The position numbers were made by a program, and so were the translations under genes. 64,000 nt of DNA from Lepidurus packardi (taxonomy: Eukaryota > Arthropoda > Branchiopoda > Notostraca > Triopsidae), in the NCBI GenBank assembly GCA_023053545.1, contig JAKZAN010000005.1, forward strand, positions 9,052,001 through 9,116,000, written 5' to 3'. Below the pieces are notes generated by a model that ran no database searches, was not told where the DNA came from, and worked only from the letters and a program-made list of their open reading frames with translations. This document shows positions 1 to 19,917 of the stretch, piece after piece; within the stretch, counting starts at the first letter, position 1; every line of letters begins with the position of its first letter.

Positions 1-2622
<2,622 letters not shown>

Positions 2623-5600
2623 CTAAACTACTAGGTCACAGAAGTGCGAAGGATTGAAAAAAGGTTTCCTTTAACTGCAAAGGTGTATGGATTTGTACAA
2701 AGGAAAAGTCGTGTTTTAAAAAATACGGGAAACAAAACTTAAACTGATTCGAAATTGATGAATACAATTTATGGACATATATTTCAGGTTGTTACTGTGA
2801 AAGAGAAAAGACGAGAATGTTGTCATGCAACTAATTTCTGTGCTTCGAATTCAATTGGATTCGCGACTACTTCCTAATCTTTTTCGGTAGTTTCAGTTTT
2901 TACTGCGGATATGCTACGATTGCCATTTTTTTTTTACTGCTCGTAGGTCGTTGGGGACGCCTAGATGTAGATTTCTTGTTGACTAATTACTTTTTTCCCC
3001 TTTTTTCAGGACCGGGTGTGTTTTAGCTACAAATGCATATTGTTTGCATAAAGGTAGCTCGGCAAGCAGACCTTTTGAATTTCTATTTACATTTCTGTCG
3101 ATAAGCTACGGGGTTTGGAATAACAAGAACTCAAAACTCTGAAAAGACATGATAGCGAATTATCTTCTTATCTTGAACAGAATTCTTGAGTTTCAATTGG
3201 CTTTGTTTGACCTGAGTCTAATCGAATTGTATTAAGTTAGTCTAATTTTAAGGCCACGGTGTTTTGCAAGTAGTTAATCATGTTTTGTCGAAAAGATGGC
3301 AGTGATGTCATACCATTTATCACTGTAGATAAACTTTGAACAGGAAACTCAAAAACAGAAAGAGATCATTAAAAAAATATTTTTCTACAAATATTTTAAT
3401 AACAAAATCTACTTTACTGGCTTTAGATTTTTATAGATGATTTATTTAGAATTTCCATAAGATGAACACTATGGAAATGTTAGTGAAACCGATATTAAAA
3501 ATGAAAATCAGCAGGTAAAGTAGATTTATACATCCCCATGCATTACTGTCACAATACAATTTCATTATATTGCACAAAGAATGAGAATTTTCGAATCAAA
3601 ATTTGCCATGCTGTAGCCGCCAGAAGGGGGTTCCAGTATACCGTTGCCGCTTGGGCCTTAACCGTTGACAATCGATATTTAGTTTAAATTTTAAATCGAT
3701 AGTTTATGGCTTTGACGGTTACAATTACAGTTTTGGCGCTCACGGTCTATGATTGTTATTATTTTTAACTCTATGTATAACTGCCAATTGAGTTTAAATC
3801 AGTTAAACTTAAAATTATAAGCTTATTGAATACAGTTGACATACTGTCCAGGAATCGCATCTAGTAAATTGGTAATCGATTGCTAAATTGGCTATCGCAT
3901 TCCACATTTGAAAGTCCGATTTCTTCATTTTCTATTCTTGTACCGGTATGTTTGCTTTGTTGTTCTTTTGGAAAGTTGTAGCCATATTTACCTCCAACTA
4001 AGTAAACTGTGATCTACTAAATGCATCTCTTCATCACACGTAAATAAATTTCAGTTTTCAGCTCCACCTTTTGTGCAGTTTTCGTTGCAATATCTTCTCC
4101 TCCCCCTCAAAAACCGTTACGGTAGTTCAAAATCGTACACATAGGCCCAAAACATGAATAGCTAAAGCCTGGCTGTCCTGTCTTGCTTTAAAATGGAGGG
4201 CTTAGCCTGCACTTTGGCCTATCTGCCCTGACATCCTTCCGTCTAGCTCGAGGAATGGATCTTGGAAGAACTTGGTAAACAAAGATGGATTAAATCCTCT
4301 CTTTCCATTTCGTTCTCCTTTCTCACAGTCTACTTTTTCGCCAAAGTTCTCCCTGAGCCGTATGCTAAGCAAAGGTCCCATTCGAGATTTTCTTCTTCCT
4401 CCCCACCCCCCTTTCGAGGAGGTTACCAAAAGGCCAAAAAGAAGAAAAAAAAGGGAGTAAGGAAACATAACCTGATCCTGTCTACATGCGAAAGCACTAA
4501 CCTCAGCCTCAAGTGTTCCCCGTAGCAATATCGCCAGCTTCCCCAAGCACATCTTAACATGCTGAAGAAGCAACTCTCGGTCTCTCTCTCTCTTAACCTC
4601 CCACCCGAAAAGCTGAAGCGATTTTATTAATTCCCAGAGTCACCCATTTAATTAGTCTTTTTAGGCTCCGGTATAGAATATCCGCACAAACCCTCTACGC
4701 CATTCATCAAACCCCTCTTAAAAGCTTTTATGGGCCCCGTTGTTGACAAGTTTCTCCCCACCCCCCTTAATACGGTGAAGTTTCATCATATTGCTGAAGC
4801 TACAGCGAACTAAAGTCTGTTTTGGACTCATTTAGAAAACTCGGTTCTTGGGAAGATCCACTCTGCCATTCATATTACATAGTCAGGAATCAATATCCAT
4901 GACGGGGGAGGGATGAGTCCGACTTGCTATGACGACTACCTTCCAAGCCCTAAAGTCAAACTGATCTTGGCATGTATGGACCTCCAACCACCTGACAAGG
5001 ATAACCTAATGACGTGTCATGGATGTGGGGGCAGGCAAAATGTATCAGTAAGTTTTCGAAAAATATGGGTAAATTAAATAAAATACATGTTAACATTATG
5101 AACTAAGTTTCCTTTTACCAGACCATTTTCCCCGCCCAAAATAAAAGAAATTATTGAAATTTTTCCAAGACCAAAAAAAAGTACCATGATTGATAAAAGA
5201 TAACGTACCCATTTCGCGAGTAAAACTTGCAACTTTTGGATTTTATGTTTAAATGAAATTAATTTCTATATTTACTTTCCTGAAGGTAATTATTTCATAC
5301 GAATATTGTATTTTTGGCTTTGTACTATTGTTTATTTTATTCTTATTTTTTTATTTTAGGCAAAGAGAAGTAAACAGCAAGATTAGTAGATCCCAGACGG
5401 GGCGAATTGGGAAGTTTTGGTCCGTATTAAGGTCACGAAGACCTTCAATTAATGTGATTGGAATTAACGAATGTGGTTAACCTACCCCCCTAAAAGTTCG
5501 TGATGAATTTCGCAGAAAGGAGTGCAGCTCCTGTTGCGCTGCGCTTTAGGTTAGGAATGAGAACCTTTGGGTCTTACTCATCTTGTTTTTCCCGCTGTCA

Positions 5601-8600
5601 GACACCCCATAATTCAATCATCCCGGTCCAGAATGACAATCCTGGATTCTTTTAGGGAAGGAGAGAGATCAAGAGGAAGGTTGGGGCAGGGTCTTGTTTA
5701 AGTTGGGGGTGAAGTAGCCCGTCATTGGGGGGTCGTGGTCGATGAAAGAGCAATTAGAGGTGCCACACCGCGATGGAACATCCTTATTTTCGCTTCCTAG
5801 AACCTACTTTGGCCTTCTTCTCCGAATTTAGGTGGCTTTCAGTGCTTGGTCGGTATCGAGGCAAGTTACTTTCGGTAATTTAGCCTCCCCAACGCCTGAT
5901 GAAATCTTCCATAAAGTGTTCAGACTTTGCTTTGAGGGAACCAGAAGTGGTTTGTGTTCTTTTTCCTGGGATATTGCACAATTTTTCTTGTAGTGACACG
6001 TTTTTATTCCTGTATTCCTCGGTCATTGTTTGGTTTGTTTAAGCAGGACCCATTTAAGATTTCTGTAAATTTAAAGAAGTTTTGGGGGAAATCGCCAAGT
6101 ATTTTGGTTTGGATCTTATCGTTTTTCGTAGCGCGCTATTGACTGAGATGATTTTGTCTCATGGAAACCAATGTAAAGTAATAAATGAAATTCTTTACGG
6201 AGATCTCGTTTCAAATTCTTTCGAAGGTTTTCGTGATATTTTCAGATTAGTTTATTGCCGGTGTATTGAGAAATTGCATATTTTTTCGAACGAATTTGGA
6301 TGTCAAAGTGAAGCCTTATGGATGCAATCGATAATTTGGATCCCAAGTAGACAAGAGATTCTGAATTCGATAACGTTGTCAAGATGTTTCAAAGAACTGT
6401 TAAAATCTTGTATAATTTTGGAGAGAATTTCTCCAAGGAAGGAAATTGAAAACTCTCGAAAGCTCGCGAGATACTCTTCATTGCGGCATGCTAATGCCGA
6501 GCCACTCCATTAACACCTGTCGACAGATATTAGGATCCTTTCCCCTTCCTTCGCACGTATGTAAAAAGACGGACGGAAACAATGAGCGATGACAATCTCA
6601 CCACGCTTGGCTGGAAAACGCCTTTCAAAAACTTAATTTTTTTCTTCCCTTTTTGTCTCTTTACTTTCCAAGATTTCCACCTATAATACATCAATAGCAC
6701 CTCCTACTGGGAGGCAAAAGTTCCCCGGACATGGAAATCTTGGTCTATAATAGAAAACGGCAGGCTAAAGGCAGCTAAACAATGACGTCCCGCCTCCCAA
6801 ACTTTGCGTGTGTGATGTCTGATGAGATGTGTGGCACGGCAGTAGTGGGTTTCCCCTCTGTTGCACCTCATGCATCTTTGATCAATTTATGCACCGAAGC
6901 ACAGGGGACAATAGATTTTTTATGAATTTTTTTCTCGTCCGCGCGCCTTTTTCTTTGCGACTGGTCGCCATTTTGTCCCCATAGTAAGTCCCAGGAAAGC
7001 GTAGCAACAGTCAATCGGCTCCGTACCGTGTAGTATATTACAAATTCAAACGATCTCTATTTCCCCTTGACATCCATTGCTAGCCATGGAAAAAATACAC
7101 AAGTTTTGTCACTTTCATGCATTCTGAACCAATTTCAGCGCTTAACTTGAAGTCGAAGCGCATTTCGAGTCAAGTTTCCATTGTTGTTTTTCTCTTAATT
7201 TTTTTTAAAGGATTCAGAGCTTCGGAAGGCTCTTCAAATAGGCTAGCAGTTCAACGTTGGTTTAACTTCTGAAGCCACATTTATTTACCTGCATTTTTCT
7301 TTCGTTAATTACCTAATTTTGTCTACCTTAGTTGTCTTAATATAATATTCTGTAATTTTCCTTTATGCCCATGCGAGCGGGGTGTTTATTTCTTATAGCT
7401 TTGTTTCAACCTGGGGCGTTCCAAGGGTCAAGTGAGTAATGAAGTTGTCGTGTGAAGTGGAAGTTAATTAAGAAGAGGCCCTTTCCGCGGTGGAAAGTGT
7501 TCTGAAATATGTAATTGATTAGGTTTCACTTTTTTTTTGCTAGAAAGTAGATTGTAAACTATTGACGGGAGAAATCTTTAGTTTTTTTCGATGGTGGTTG
7601 AAAAGAAGAAGTCTTGCAAGGGAACTTTGCTTATAGCATTCCGATATTGTTGCAAATTTTTTACGACCAACTAAGTCGTTATGGAAACGGCAGGTAAACC
7701 AGGAACCTCTCCTCTAGTAATATTGGTATACCCGTAAGGAGTTTAATTGTCGGCTGTTCAAAACACCTAAAAGTACCCTTTATTATTACGAAGATTGTAG
7801 TTTCCGTCTCGGGTAGCGGTGAAGCATTTGATGAATTCTTACCCAACTATTCAAATCAATTGTTCAATAAATTATTATTTGAAGTAAGTCATTATTTTAA
7901 GTGTTAACTTTTTAAATCACTTGAAAGAAATTCAAACCTGGCTCAAATTTTAATTTTGTGAAATTGAGAATATTGAAGCAGAACGTTATTAGGGAATAAC
8001 TTCTTCAGAACAATAGTAAATAATAAAAACTTAGATTTACAAGGAGAATTCTTTTAGAGCTGTTGTATTACCCCAAAGTATACATTAGTTTCATTAGGAG
8101 GGAATCACAGATACTTTTGGCATGGAATATTCGCTTTCACGCACATTCATATAGTGTTTGTTCAGTAGTCACGAATAAGCACGTGTTGTATAAGATCCAA
8201 ATCTCTTTTGACGGCTGCAAAAAGTTTAGGATCGTAATAAGAAGGAGAAAAGGGGGGAGGCATTTGTCTTATGGTAGATAACTCTCCTAATGCACAATAT
8301 ACGGTGTCTGTAATGGTCTTTGCGTTTCTAACTGTTCCATGTACTCGTCATTAGGTGAGAGGCTGAAAGGGTCGGAAAGGATCATTACTACTACCACTGC
8401 AGCAATATAACGGTCACTTAGGTCTCTTTCTCTCCCAGTTATTACATATACGCTCGCAAGTGATTCGCCCTTGCATATTCTTCTTTCATGTGTCGTTCTC
8501 TTGCCATAGGTTAGACGCAATCCGGATGGACCTAAAAACGAAATCCTTCACTTTGAATTATTGACGATTTTTGATTATTTTATTCAAAATTTGGAATCCC

Positions 8601-11600
8601 AATTGGCCTACAACCTGAAAAAAATCATAAACATGGAATTATTTTCAGAGGGAAGCTATAATTAAAGAAGGGGTTAATTGGAAGGAAGAGGTTCAATTTG
8701 ACAGCAATGAAAGTTTCAGGAAATCGATGGTTGTGTGGTTTAGCAGTGTATTTACGACCGTTACAGCCGAGGCGGAACAAATCAAGGCAACAACATATAG
8801 AAAGAGTGTAGACTCAGTGTAGCGTGCCTAAATCAATAGCCAAAACTAACAACCGTTATATAGCACACACTATAGACGCACCCCGTAACCGCCCAATACC
8901 CCACCTTCTCCCCCAACGAGCAATAGTTAATCGATACAATATGCTTGTTTCCAAGCACGAAAAGTCGAAAAAGTATTTGTTATGCTTCCTTGAAGGGGTT
9001 TTACTTGCGGCCATTGATATCATCAAGTTTGCAGTAGGTATAAAGAAACTTGGACTTAATTTGGTGTCCCGTATAAAAAGTTTGGAAACCAAAACATGTT
9101 TGTTTTTGCACCAACAGCGCAAAGTTTCTTGCTCTACTGATTAGCTTTCCCCAACATTATTTGACACGCCAGAGTTGAGTTGACTTGATATGCAGCACAG
9201 ACGGTGTGCCCTTTAAAACCGCCATGGGAAACAATCTGTCGCCTTCGTTATGCAAATGAACAAGATTTTTTTAACATCATCCCCCCTTCTTCGTTCCAAA
9301 ATTCTAAAATTTAGTTGAATTCTTGCATTGAGATACAATAAATGGCATGAACCAACTGTAATTAAAAAAAAAAATTCTTAACCATAAGAATCGCAGTAAT
9401 TATACTTTAAAAACATTTTCTAGTCGTTAACTTTTTTAGCCTATAACTTTCGGAAAGGTCTTCAATAGCTCACATTACTCAGTATTCGATTGCTTGTCGA
9501 ACTAAGAATCTCTTCGAAGACAAGACTAGGTTTTCTAATATTCGTAACTCTTCCTTTTTCTTTGCATTTTTAGGTTGCCAGAGGAACACATTTTTATGCA
9601 AATAGACCTGTTGCTCTTCCGCCGGAAAATAGTAGTAAAAAAAGAAGGGACTTTTTTTTTTACTAGCCATTCTAATTTCAGACCCGTTTTATGTGTAGAG
9701 AGATACCGGCTTGCTTGAACGTTGCTTTTGCCAGCTTCCATGTACTGTACAGTACGGCTCCTTTTCGGTGAGGGGGAAAGCCAATCGGATCAATAATGAT
9801 GAAAGTGGGACCTGCAGCAGCAATATGTCCCTCTTTGGAGCCCTGTGCTCTTTATATATAGCCTGGCACTTACCATCCATAACATTTGGCACGCCAAGAC
9901 TGTCTTTTACTTCAGTTTTTTCTTTTTTACATTTTTACAGGCTGGAGAAGGAGACAAACCAGACGTGTGGAATCATTTGGACGTCTTATGGTAAGGAAAT
10001 CACTCTTCATTGCTTCCCTAATCATACATCTACACTAAAAATTTCTTTATCTCTTTTTTTAGGGATTTGTGGTGGGAACCGGCGTAATAACTAGTGAGGA
10101 ACGTGTATTCTCAAGCAATAACAACTTAAAAGACGTGCTAATCACTCAAGAATACGCGTTTCTGCAAACTAGTGTTAATGTTGTGAATCACTCGAGGGGG
10201 CGTTTCTTGAAGGACTCCTTTCTTTTTTTAAGTTCCTAGATAGATATTTCTAGCGTTAGGGGACAAATAGAAGGAGCAAAAGGAGACATAAGACTTGTTT
10301 GGGTTTTAAGAGCTGCTGCGGCTCCTGTTTCCTCTCTAGCTTTGCGTTCTCTGTTAGCTCTTTGAGCAAAAGTGCTCTCCAAAACTTAATAAAGCGGGAT
10401 GCTTAAAAGAGTGCAAAAGGAGACGAAAGATTCTTTCCAGTTTTTCTTTTTGCATATATACCCGTTATGCACACTTGTCTCGTGTCCATGATCTTGTGCG
10501 TTTTTTCCTAGGTAAGGATGGATAAAGTTTCCATATTTCCAGTCGAGAGGCGTGTGTTTCCAAACTTTGACGAATCGCCTCTTGACCGGTTCTGTTGGTA
10601 TTCTAATCGGATTTCAGATATTTTTCTCACGTTCCATGCACAGTAGGGCTAGGCTAGTTTATTTCCCAGGCTCGGATTGGGGATTGGCCTAAGCTGATCG
10701 AGGAAAAATCTTGGCTCAATATGCAATACTGGCTAACAAAAATTTCTGAAGAAATAAATTTCCTTCCGTCTGTAGAAAAGCGCCAAAAAATTGGCCTTTT
10801 CCTCCATCCAAAGTATTGAAATTACTTCATACTAATTTCCGTTTACTATATTATTGAACTGTCTAATGGACGGCCAGTAGTATTTCTGTGTGTACGTCTG
10901 ATATAGGTATATGATTAAACTTAAGATTTTAGAGAAGCCCAGAACAATAATTTCTATGAATACCAGAATCTATACAAATAGTTGAGGAATAAATAAAAAT
11001 AAATAAACAAAATTCCTGATGTGTTTATTGGTCATGAAGGGAATATTACTGCCTGTAAGGTCTTTCTCGATAGTCGGTATCTGTACCTGACTTGTTAGTA
11101 ATAAGATGGGAAGACACATCCCTCAGTGTCCACGTAGGAAAAGCACGACTGCGGACATTGGTGTCGGTGGGGGTTTTGTCAGTGAAGGGAAGGTATATCG
11201 ATCTTGCTAGGGGTTATATGTATCTGAGGCTAGCACTCTCCCTGATGTGCACGTCTGTGCTTTTGCTCATCCTAGTCAATTTTTTTTCTTATTTCCCTTG
11301 AATAAACTTACAGTGGCCCGGAAAGCCACCAGCAAAAAGCAAACAAAAAAAAAAAAAAAAAACCGGTAAAGCGACCTCTAGTACACAATCTCTAAACATT
11401 CCTAGTTACTTTACCTTTGCTTACTTTTTTTCTTTACCTAAAGCAAACGCTGCCCCTCCACTAAATCCCCAGCATTTCCTCTTTCCAACACTGTGAGGTT
11501 TCCCAGAATCTTGGATCTGAAATCTGCAAAGGAAAGTTTTTCTAATTAGGTCTCGGATTTGATCTTTCATTGTTAGAATTCTATCAGTAAACGGCAAAAG

Positions 11601-14600
11601 CCAAAATATGACATGTCTTATTCAGTTTTCAATAGCTTTTTTCTCTCGTTTTTTAGGAGAGAGGAAGGGGGCTACACTATTATAATTGACAGATGTGTCA
11701 AGGCGTAGACAGATTTTCTCAAGGGGGCTCTGATGTCAAGCTTTTTATCCGCTTCTGTTCGCGTCCAAAGATGGCGGTATAGAGAAAGTGAAAACTGTTG
11801 AATTGAGGAACTAAACGAAGATTTTCGCCAAGTTTTGAAAGAGCTTTCGTGGGTTTTGTTGTTCTTAACGACAAACAAAGTTGGAGGAAGTCAACCTTGT
11901 TGTCCTAGCAACAGTTCTTTCTATGGGGTTTGGGTTGGGTTGGTACAGAAAAAGTCTAGCAAGAAGCCTAACTTTCCCAGATCGTTTTGATGTAGGAATG
12001 GAGTCTGGATTGGGGTGTTATTCTAGCTCCCGAAAGTTTTACACGCCCAAGAGTGAATATGGTCAAGGAAGCATTTTCAGCTTTTGAACGATCAAGAAGA
12101 AAGTAAACTACACACATTTTGTAATTTATTTGTAATTTATGTTGGTCTTTTTAATAAAAAAAACTGAGGTCAAAGATTGTAGCTGAGAAGGATTATTCTT
12201 ACGTATAGTTGTCACAGGGAGCTAACTTCAGAGTATCCAATTAGTCTTAAGGTCCTCCCCTAAAAAGGATTTCTGGCTAATGAGGAGGAAATTAAGGAAC
12301 CCGAGGATCTTTGATCTAAAATTGCCCTTAATTACAGGAAAATGAAGCGAAACTTCCGCGGCTATATCTTGAAGTTCACAAAGAATCTTCCTAGATTTTC
12401 TCAGAAATTTTCTCTGGAGGCGTAACCGGTTTTAAGTCTAGGGCGGGGTTTAGGCTTTCAACTCCAAATATTACAAAGAAAGCGAATGGAGTTCAGTTAA
12501 AAGCCCATTTTCCCCATGAAAACTGATCAAATTGTAGCCCCAGACTTTTCATGAGTTTCGGCTGCTTAGCTACTGATTTAATTCTAAGCGTTAAGAGCTA
12601 AATAGAAAGTAGTCTCTGGGTCGAGTGCTTATGGAAATAAAGCTCATGCGGGGTAAGCTTTAGCAGATAAGTTTTCATGAGGCCTGTTGCATGGAAACGG
12701 TGGATATGTTGGATACGATGGTACCCCTGGTACCGATTAGCGATATCACTCGACCAACAGCTGTCACCCTTTTCCAATTCATTCCACGTGATAGCACCTA
12801 TCTCTCGTGAAGCGTGAGGGCGCGATAATTAAGCCACGACACCATCTTGTGTGTGCACACCTTTACTTTCTTTCAGCTAACGGACGTCCCTCCCAAAAAA
12901 CATCTGCTTTTCAATTGTCCCCCAAAAAAAGTGGTCGATAAATAACGTTTAAGCTCTTTTTTTTATAAGCAATTAAGCGCATTTTCGATCTTTTTCCTCT
13001 AGGATTTTCTCGTGAGTTTTCATCTCGCTCACCCGCCATTTTTTATCACTCCTAGGTATAACGGTTGTAAATCGAATTTCGAGGTTAGTTGGATGCCAAG
13101 AAAAATGCAATTAAGGGATATCTTTGGCCCCTAGATGGGGAAGGAGGGTTATAAAAGAAGGCACGCACTCCGTGACGAGAGAAAAATGAAGCTACTCAAA
13201 CAGAAGGAACGTTTTGCGAGTTTTCCAGCTCGGCAGTTCTAACAAAGACACCTGTTTTAATTAGGAAATTTCCGAGAGTCCCCTGTAGAACTTGTAAGGA
13301 TTTGCGGCGTGAAAATTAGGTGAAAGTAATTATCTTTTTTGAGGAGGAACTACATGGGTATTTTTTATCTTTTTTTCGATAGGGTTTGAAATGATTCGGA
13401 GGAAATTTCCGGAGAAATAAAGATACAAAGCAGATGGAAGGAAAATGTTGTACATTTTCAGAAAAGCTAACCTGTTGGGGGCGCCGAATCGATAGGCTTC
13501 TCTGTCTCTTTCCCTCTTTCTCTCCTTCTCTCTCTTCTCTGTCTCTTCCTCGCTCGGGAAGGTGGAGATGAGGGAATTCACTGCGGGAGGTGGAATAAGC
13601 CGGGTGCGATCTATATCGTCGTGGTTCGGTCTTCTACTTGTTGTCGAAGGTAGACTAGCACCTGTTGCAACAGGAATGGGCAAGGAAAGGTCACTTGAAA
13701 GAATATGTCACTTTGGGTTGCTTTGCAAACCACTGAGAGGTTTTGAAGAGCGGTATTTGAAGCTGGAGCTTGGCGGAAGAAATATAACTGCGAGCAGAAG
13801 GTGAAGGGGAGCGATGGTGATGCCGGGTCGACGGCAGTCGTTATTCTAACCTTTCGAGACTCGTTGGCGAGTCGGGATACTGATCGAAAAGAGTTCCTAT
13901 CGTTGGAGTAAGCCGACAAGAAGCGGCGCGCGCGTATTGCAACACGTATAAAGTTTGAGTTAACCACCTGGGCGATTCTGCGCCTGCGAATAGACATGGT
14001 TTAGTCATTGAAAAATGCTTTCATTTAGTCCTTGTAAAATTAGCTTTCGTTTATTAAATCATCGAGCGATTTTTTGTATGCCTTGTTATTAGGAGCGTTT
14101 TGCTCATACATTTTGTATAGCATGTAAGTCAATAATTCAGGTGCATCTATTTCTGTTACACTTTCTTTTCGGATCTGTTTATGGTTTAACACCAGGGGAT
14201 GGTTTATTAACTGGCGTAAGTCCTTTTGAAACTTAGTAGTTATTTTTAGCGCAGTTACAGAGATGAAAGTCAAGTAAAAAATCTGTTCAAGTTGAAGTTT
14301 GGTAGTCTTTTAAATAAGCTGGGACCGTATCTGCGGCTCGGAAATTCCGCTTTGGACTGTGCGCTTTTTCGAGATGTTCCTAGGTGTCGATAGCTGTCCG
14401 AGATCATGTTTAAAGAAACACTTCTGCAGACAATTTCTTTGTTTTCGATAGGATTATGTTGGTGGTCAACCTAATACAATTAACTTATAATATAGTGCCA
14501 AGGGCAGTTATTTTCGGAATTTCTTAAGAACGCTTAGTAAAATATTTCCTTCCGTGTAAATTTTTTAATTTCCTAATGTTCTTTTATTGATTCGTCGTTC

Positions 14601-14769
14601 AGAATTTGGAAGCGCGAATCCCAGCTCGCAGTTTGGATAGTAGGAGTATAGTGTCCCTGAATGTTGTGATTAAAAAGAGTATTTTTAGCCGTTTGTATAT
14701 TAAAACTTGGTTCTCCCAGAGAATTCTTTGTGCTTTTCATTATATTTGTTGAAGAATTACAGCCCAATT
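2623..14769. other. 12-kb gene-poor interval with p38 upstream region
   Basis: No conserved exon was recognised on either strand. Open frames up to 143 codons (6082-6513 +) occur but look like chance or decay: none carries a family motif or paired splice sites. The left part should hold the membralin 3' UTR. The right part, about 13.1-14.77 kb, should hold the p38 promoter and 5' UTR. An A tract lies at 11345-11362. A short near-palindrome with ATCGAT at each end lies at about 3673-3702. Confidence 0.5.
13150..13157 (+). promoter_or_regulatory. TATA box, possible p38 promoter
   Basis: TATAAAAG stands in a locally GC-richer stretch with CACGCACTCCGTGACGAGAG just downstream, 1.6 kb before the p38 start codon. 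A spliced 5' UTR would be needed to connect them. This is inferred from motif and position only. Confidence 0.3.
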
Positions 14770-17525
<2,756 letters not shown>

Positions 17526-19917
17526 ATTAAGCACGTTTCAAACGTTAATGGCAGCCTGAGAGAAGTGATTTCATGTTACGATTGATGGCTTACTCTCTCC
17601 TGTCATACTTTTATTTCGGTTTTGTTTGACGAGGGCACGGAAGGTGACAAGTTTGTGCTTCTGTTTTGTACTTATGGCGTTAATGTTGGGAAATTCGAGG
17701 GAAGTGTTTAGGAAAAGAGTCTTAATCTCTGTCGTTTTAGGACGGTAAAGAAGGTTTCAACTGTTCAAAGATGGCGTCCATTCTGTGCTAATGTCAGATA
17801 GTATTTTTGAAGATGTTTTTGAGTTGTTGTTTTTTATTAGAATCGTCATTTGCATCGTTCTACCCTTGAGTTCCCTGCATATAACGATAATTTGGCCCAA
17901 CAGTTGCAAATGTTGTGTTCATGATTATATTTCTCCGCTAACGAAGTGAATTTTTGGGAAAGCCTTGGAACTGTTCGACAAAAAAGTGTGGCTTGGTTAT
18001 TGCTTGCGTTTGTAGCAGTTTCGTCCCATTTTTGGTCAACTTGTTTTGAGTAATATAGTTTAACGAATTTATTATAAAACGAAAATCTACACTTCATTAC
18101 TATGATGCGAATTCTTTAGTCAGCTCAAACTTTTTCTTGTAATTCATTGTACACTTACAACGTGCAAATTAGGTTGACTTTCTTGTAACTACCTATTATA
18201 AGCTTATTAAATATCGATGGTAGTGATAAATCGCACGTTCCTGTTCGGGTTCACGTTCGGGTTGTAACGTCAATCGCGCCTGCAGGTTCCTTTCATCACT
18301 ATGTAGCTAATTAAATATCTTAATGCCTTATTCCTTATTCCTTAAATATCTTATGCCTTATTAAATGCCTTATTGTAGGACTCTCGGAATAAGCACTTTG
18401 AAAATGTAACCCTTAGCAAGTTTAACTTTTTAGAGCAATTTAATTCTGCAAAAATATGTTATAATTTACTTGGTAAATATTAAATTCATTTCTTTTGTAC
18501 TACTTGGTTTATTTCTATTTTTATCTTATGTTTGGTATTACAGTCCATTCTGACTACGATACGTTTTAATCCAAAACGTAAAACTTCAAAGTAAATAAAC
18601 TTCGTAATGTTCATATTTGGCGAACTGTTCAGTTTAAAATTGTGTGTCTCCCGCTAGAGGTCCAACATTCAAACAGCTTAGCAAACGACAGTTGTGAATG
18701 TTTTTCAAAAAAGAGGGAGAAGAGAGATGAAAATCCGCCCAATACTTTTGCTTTTTCGTCCCATTAGAGGATCCAAAATGCTCTCTAATATACCGTACAG
18801 TAACCTACTGTCCTCATAAAAGGAAAACGGAAGGAAAATCGTTTCCTGGTGCAAACGTACTTGTCATTCGTTTTCCCATCAAGTGAATATCGGTACGGAA
18901 ATGCCAGCCTCCGCTGAATAGGAAATTTTCTAACAAAGCAAATGAATCCAGAAAGATATTTTATTAGGTTAAAGGAACACGTAATGCAAAGCTAATCTTA
19001 TCTAGGACAGAAGCTTTCACTCCTACTCAAGTAACTACTCGAACACATATCGTTGAACTCGGTGCTCTAATTACGACTGTAATGGAATGTCCACGCCCAA
19101 GTGCTAATCAGAACGGATACTGTCAAACTGCCCACTTCTTTTGTTTTCCAAAAAGACCCTAGAAACAATCTAACAATCTACTCCAAGTAGCTTTGGATAA
19201 ACTAGCAACCAAAAAGCTTCAATTTAAGCATGAGAGGGGTATTTGAGGACTCGAAAAATCTACACGCAAATGAATCCGGAAACGGGAGAAACGACATTAA
19301 CCACGCACGTCCCCAGTCCTAACGGAACAAGTCAAGGGTGCACAATACTGTACATAGAACTCTCGCTTGTCCAAAATAGTTCGTGATTCTTGATTTAAAA
19401 AAAGAAAAAACAAAAAGATGGTCAATCTTCCTTGTCATCTTGTGCCCCAAAAAGCGCGCGAAAGCCGCCATTGTTCCTATTGACCACCTTTAAGTTGTTT
19501 GCCCTCTAATACTTTTGTGTGATAAATTAGATTCCTAAAAGGTTTAGTGATTAGAAGTGAACAAGTAAAGTGACTGACCTGTGCTCTTGCTGCTTCTTCA
19601 AAGGGCGTGTCCTTGATATAGTGTCTAACCAAGCAAGACTTCAAGTTCTAGGCTGCTCTTCAAGCACGCATCTAACGATAGTAGAGATTCAAGTGTCTAA
19701 CCTTATGCTTCTAGTAAGAAACTCTACTCAAATTTTCTTTAGAATATTTCTAAATTTTGTATTGTTGAAACCTGTACGTTCTAAAGTTTAAGAAACAAGT
19801 GAGTGAACAATGACCATGGATACGGCTTTCTATCTTTAATTGTGTCTTTTTTTCGAAAGCTTAACTAAAAAAATGAATCCATAGAAAGAAGGATAAAAAC
19901 GAAGAAGTGAATTAGGG
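17526..19917. other. p38 3' region and ADAMTS upstream region
   Basis: No conserved exon was recognised. An AATAAA at 18594-18599 could end a p38 transcript about 1.1 kb after the stop, but nearer weak variants are possible. A run of imperfect CTTATT-type repeats lies at about 18322-18376. Around 19450-19475 the DNA is locally GC-rich and holds GCCGCCATT (a YY1-type core on the minus strand), compatible with an ADAMTS promoter. Confidence 0.4.

Noticed and set aside
9711-10094. 127-codon frame
   Set aside because: Low-complexity translation across pyrimidine tracts; no homology recognised.
13611-13997. 128-codon minus-strand frame upstream of p38
   Set aside because: No recognisable domain, splice partner or conserved motif; lies in the presumed p38 promoter / 5' UTR.
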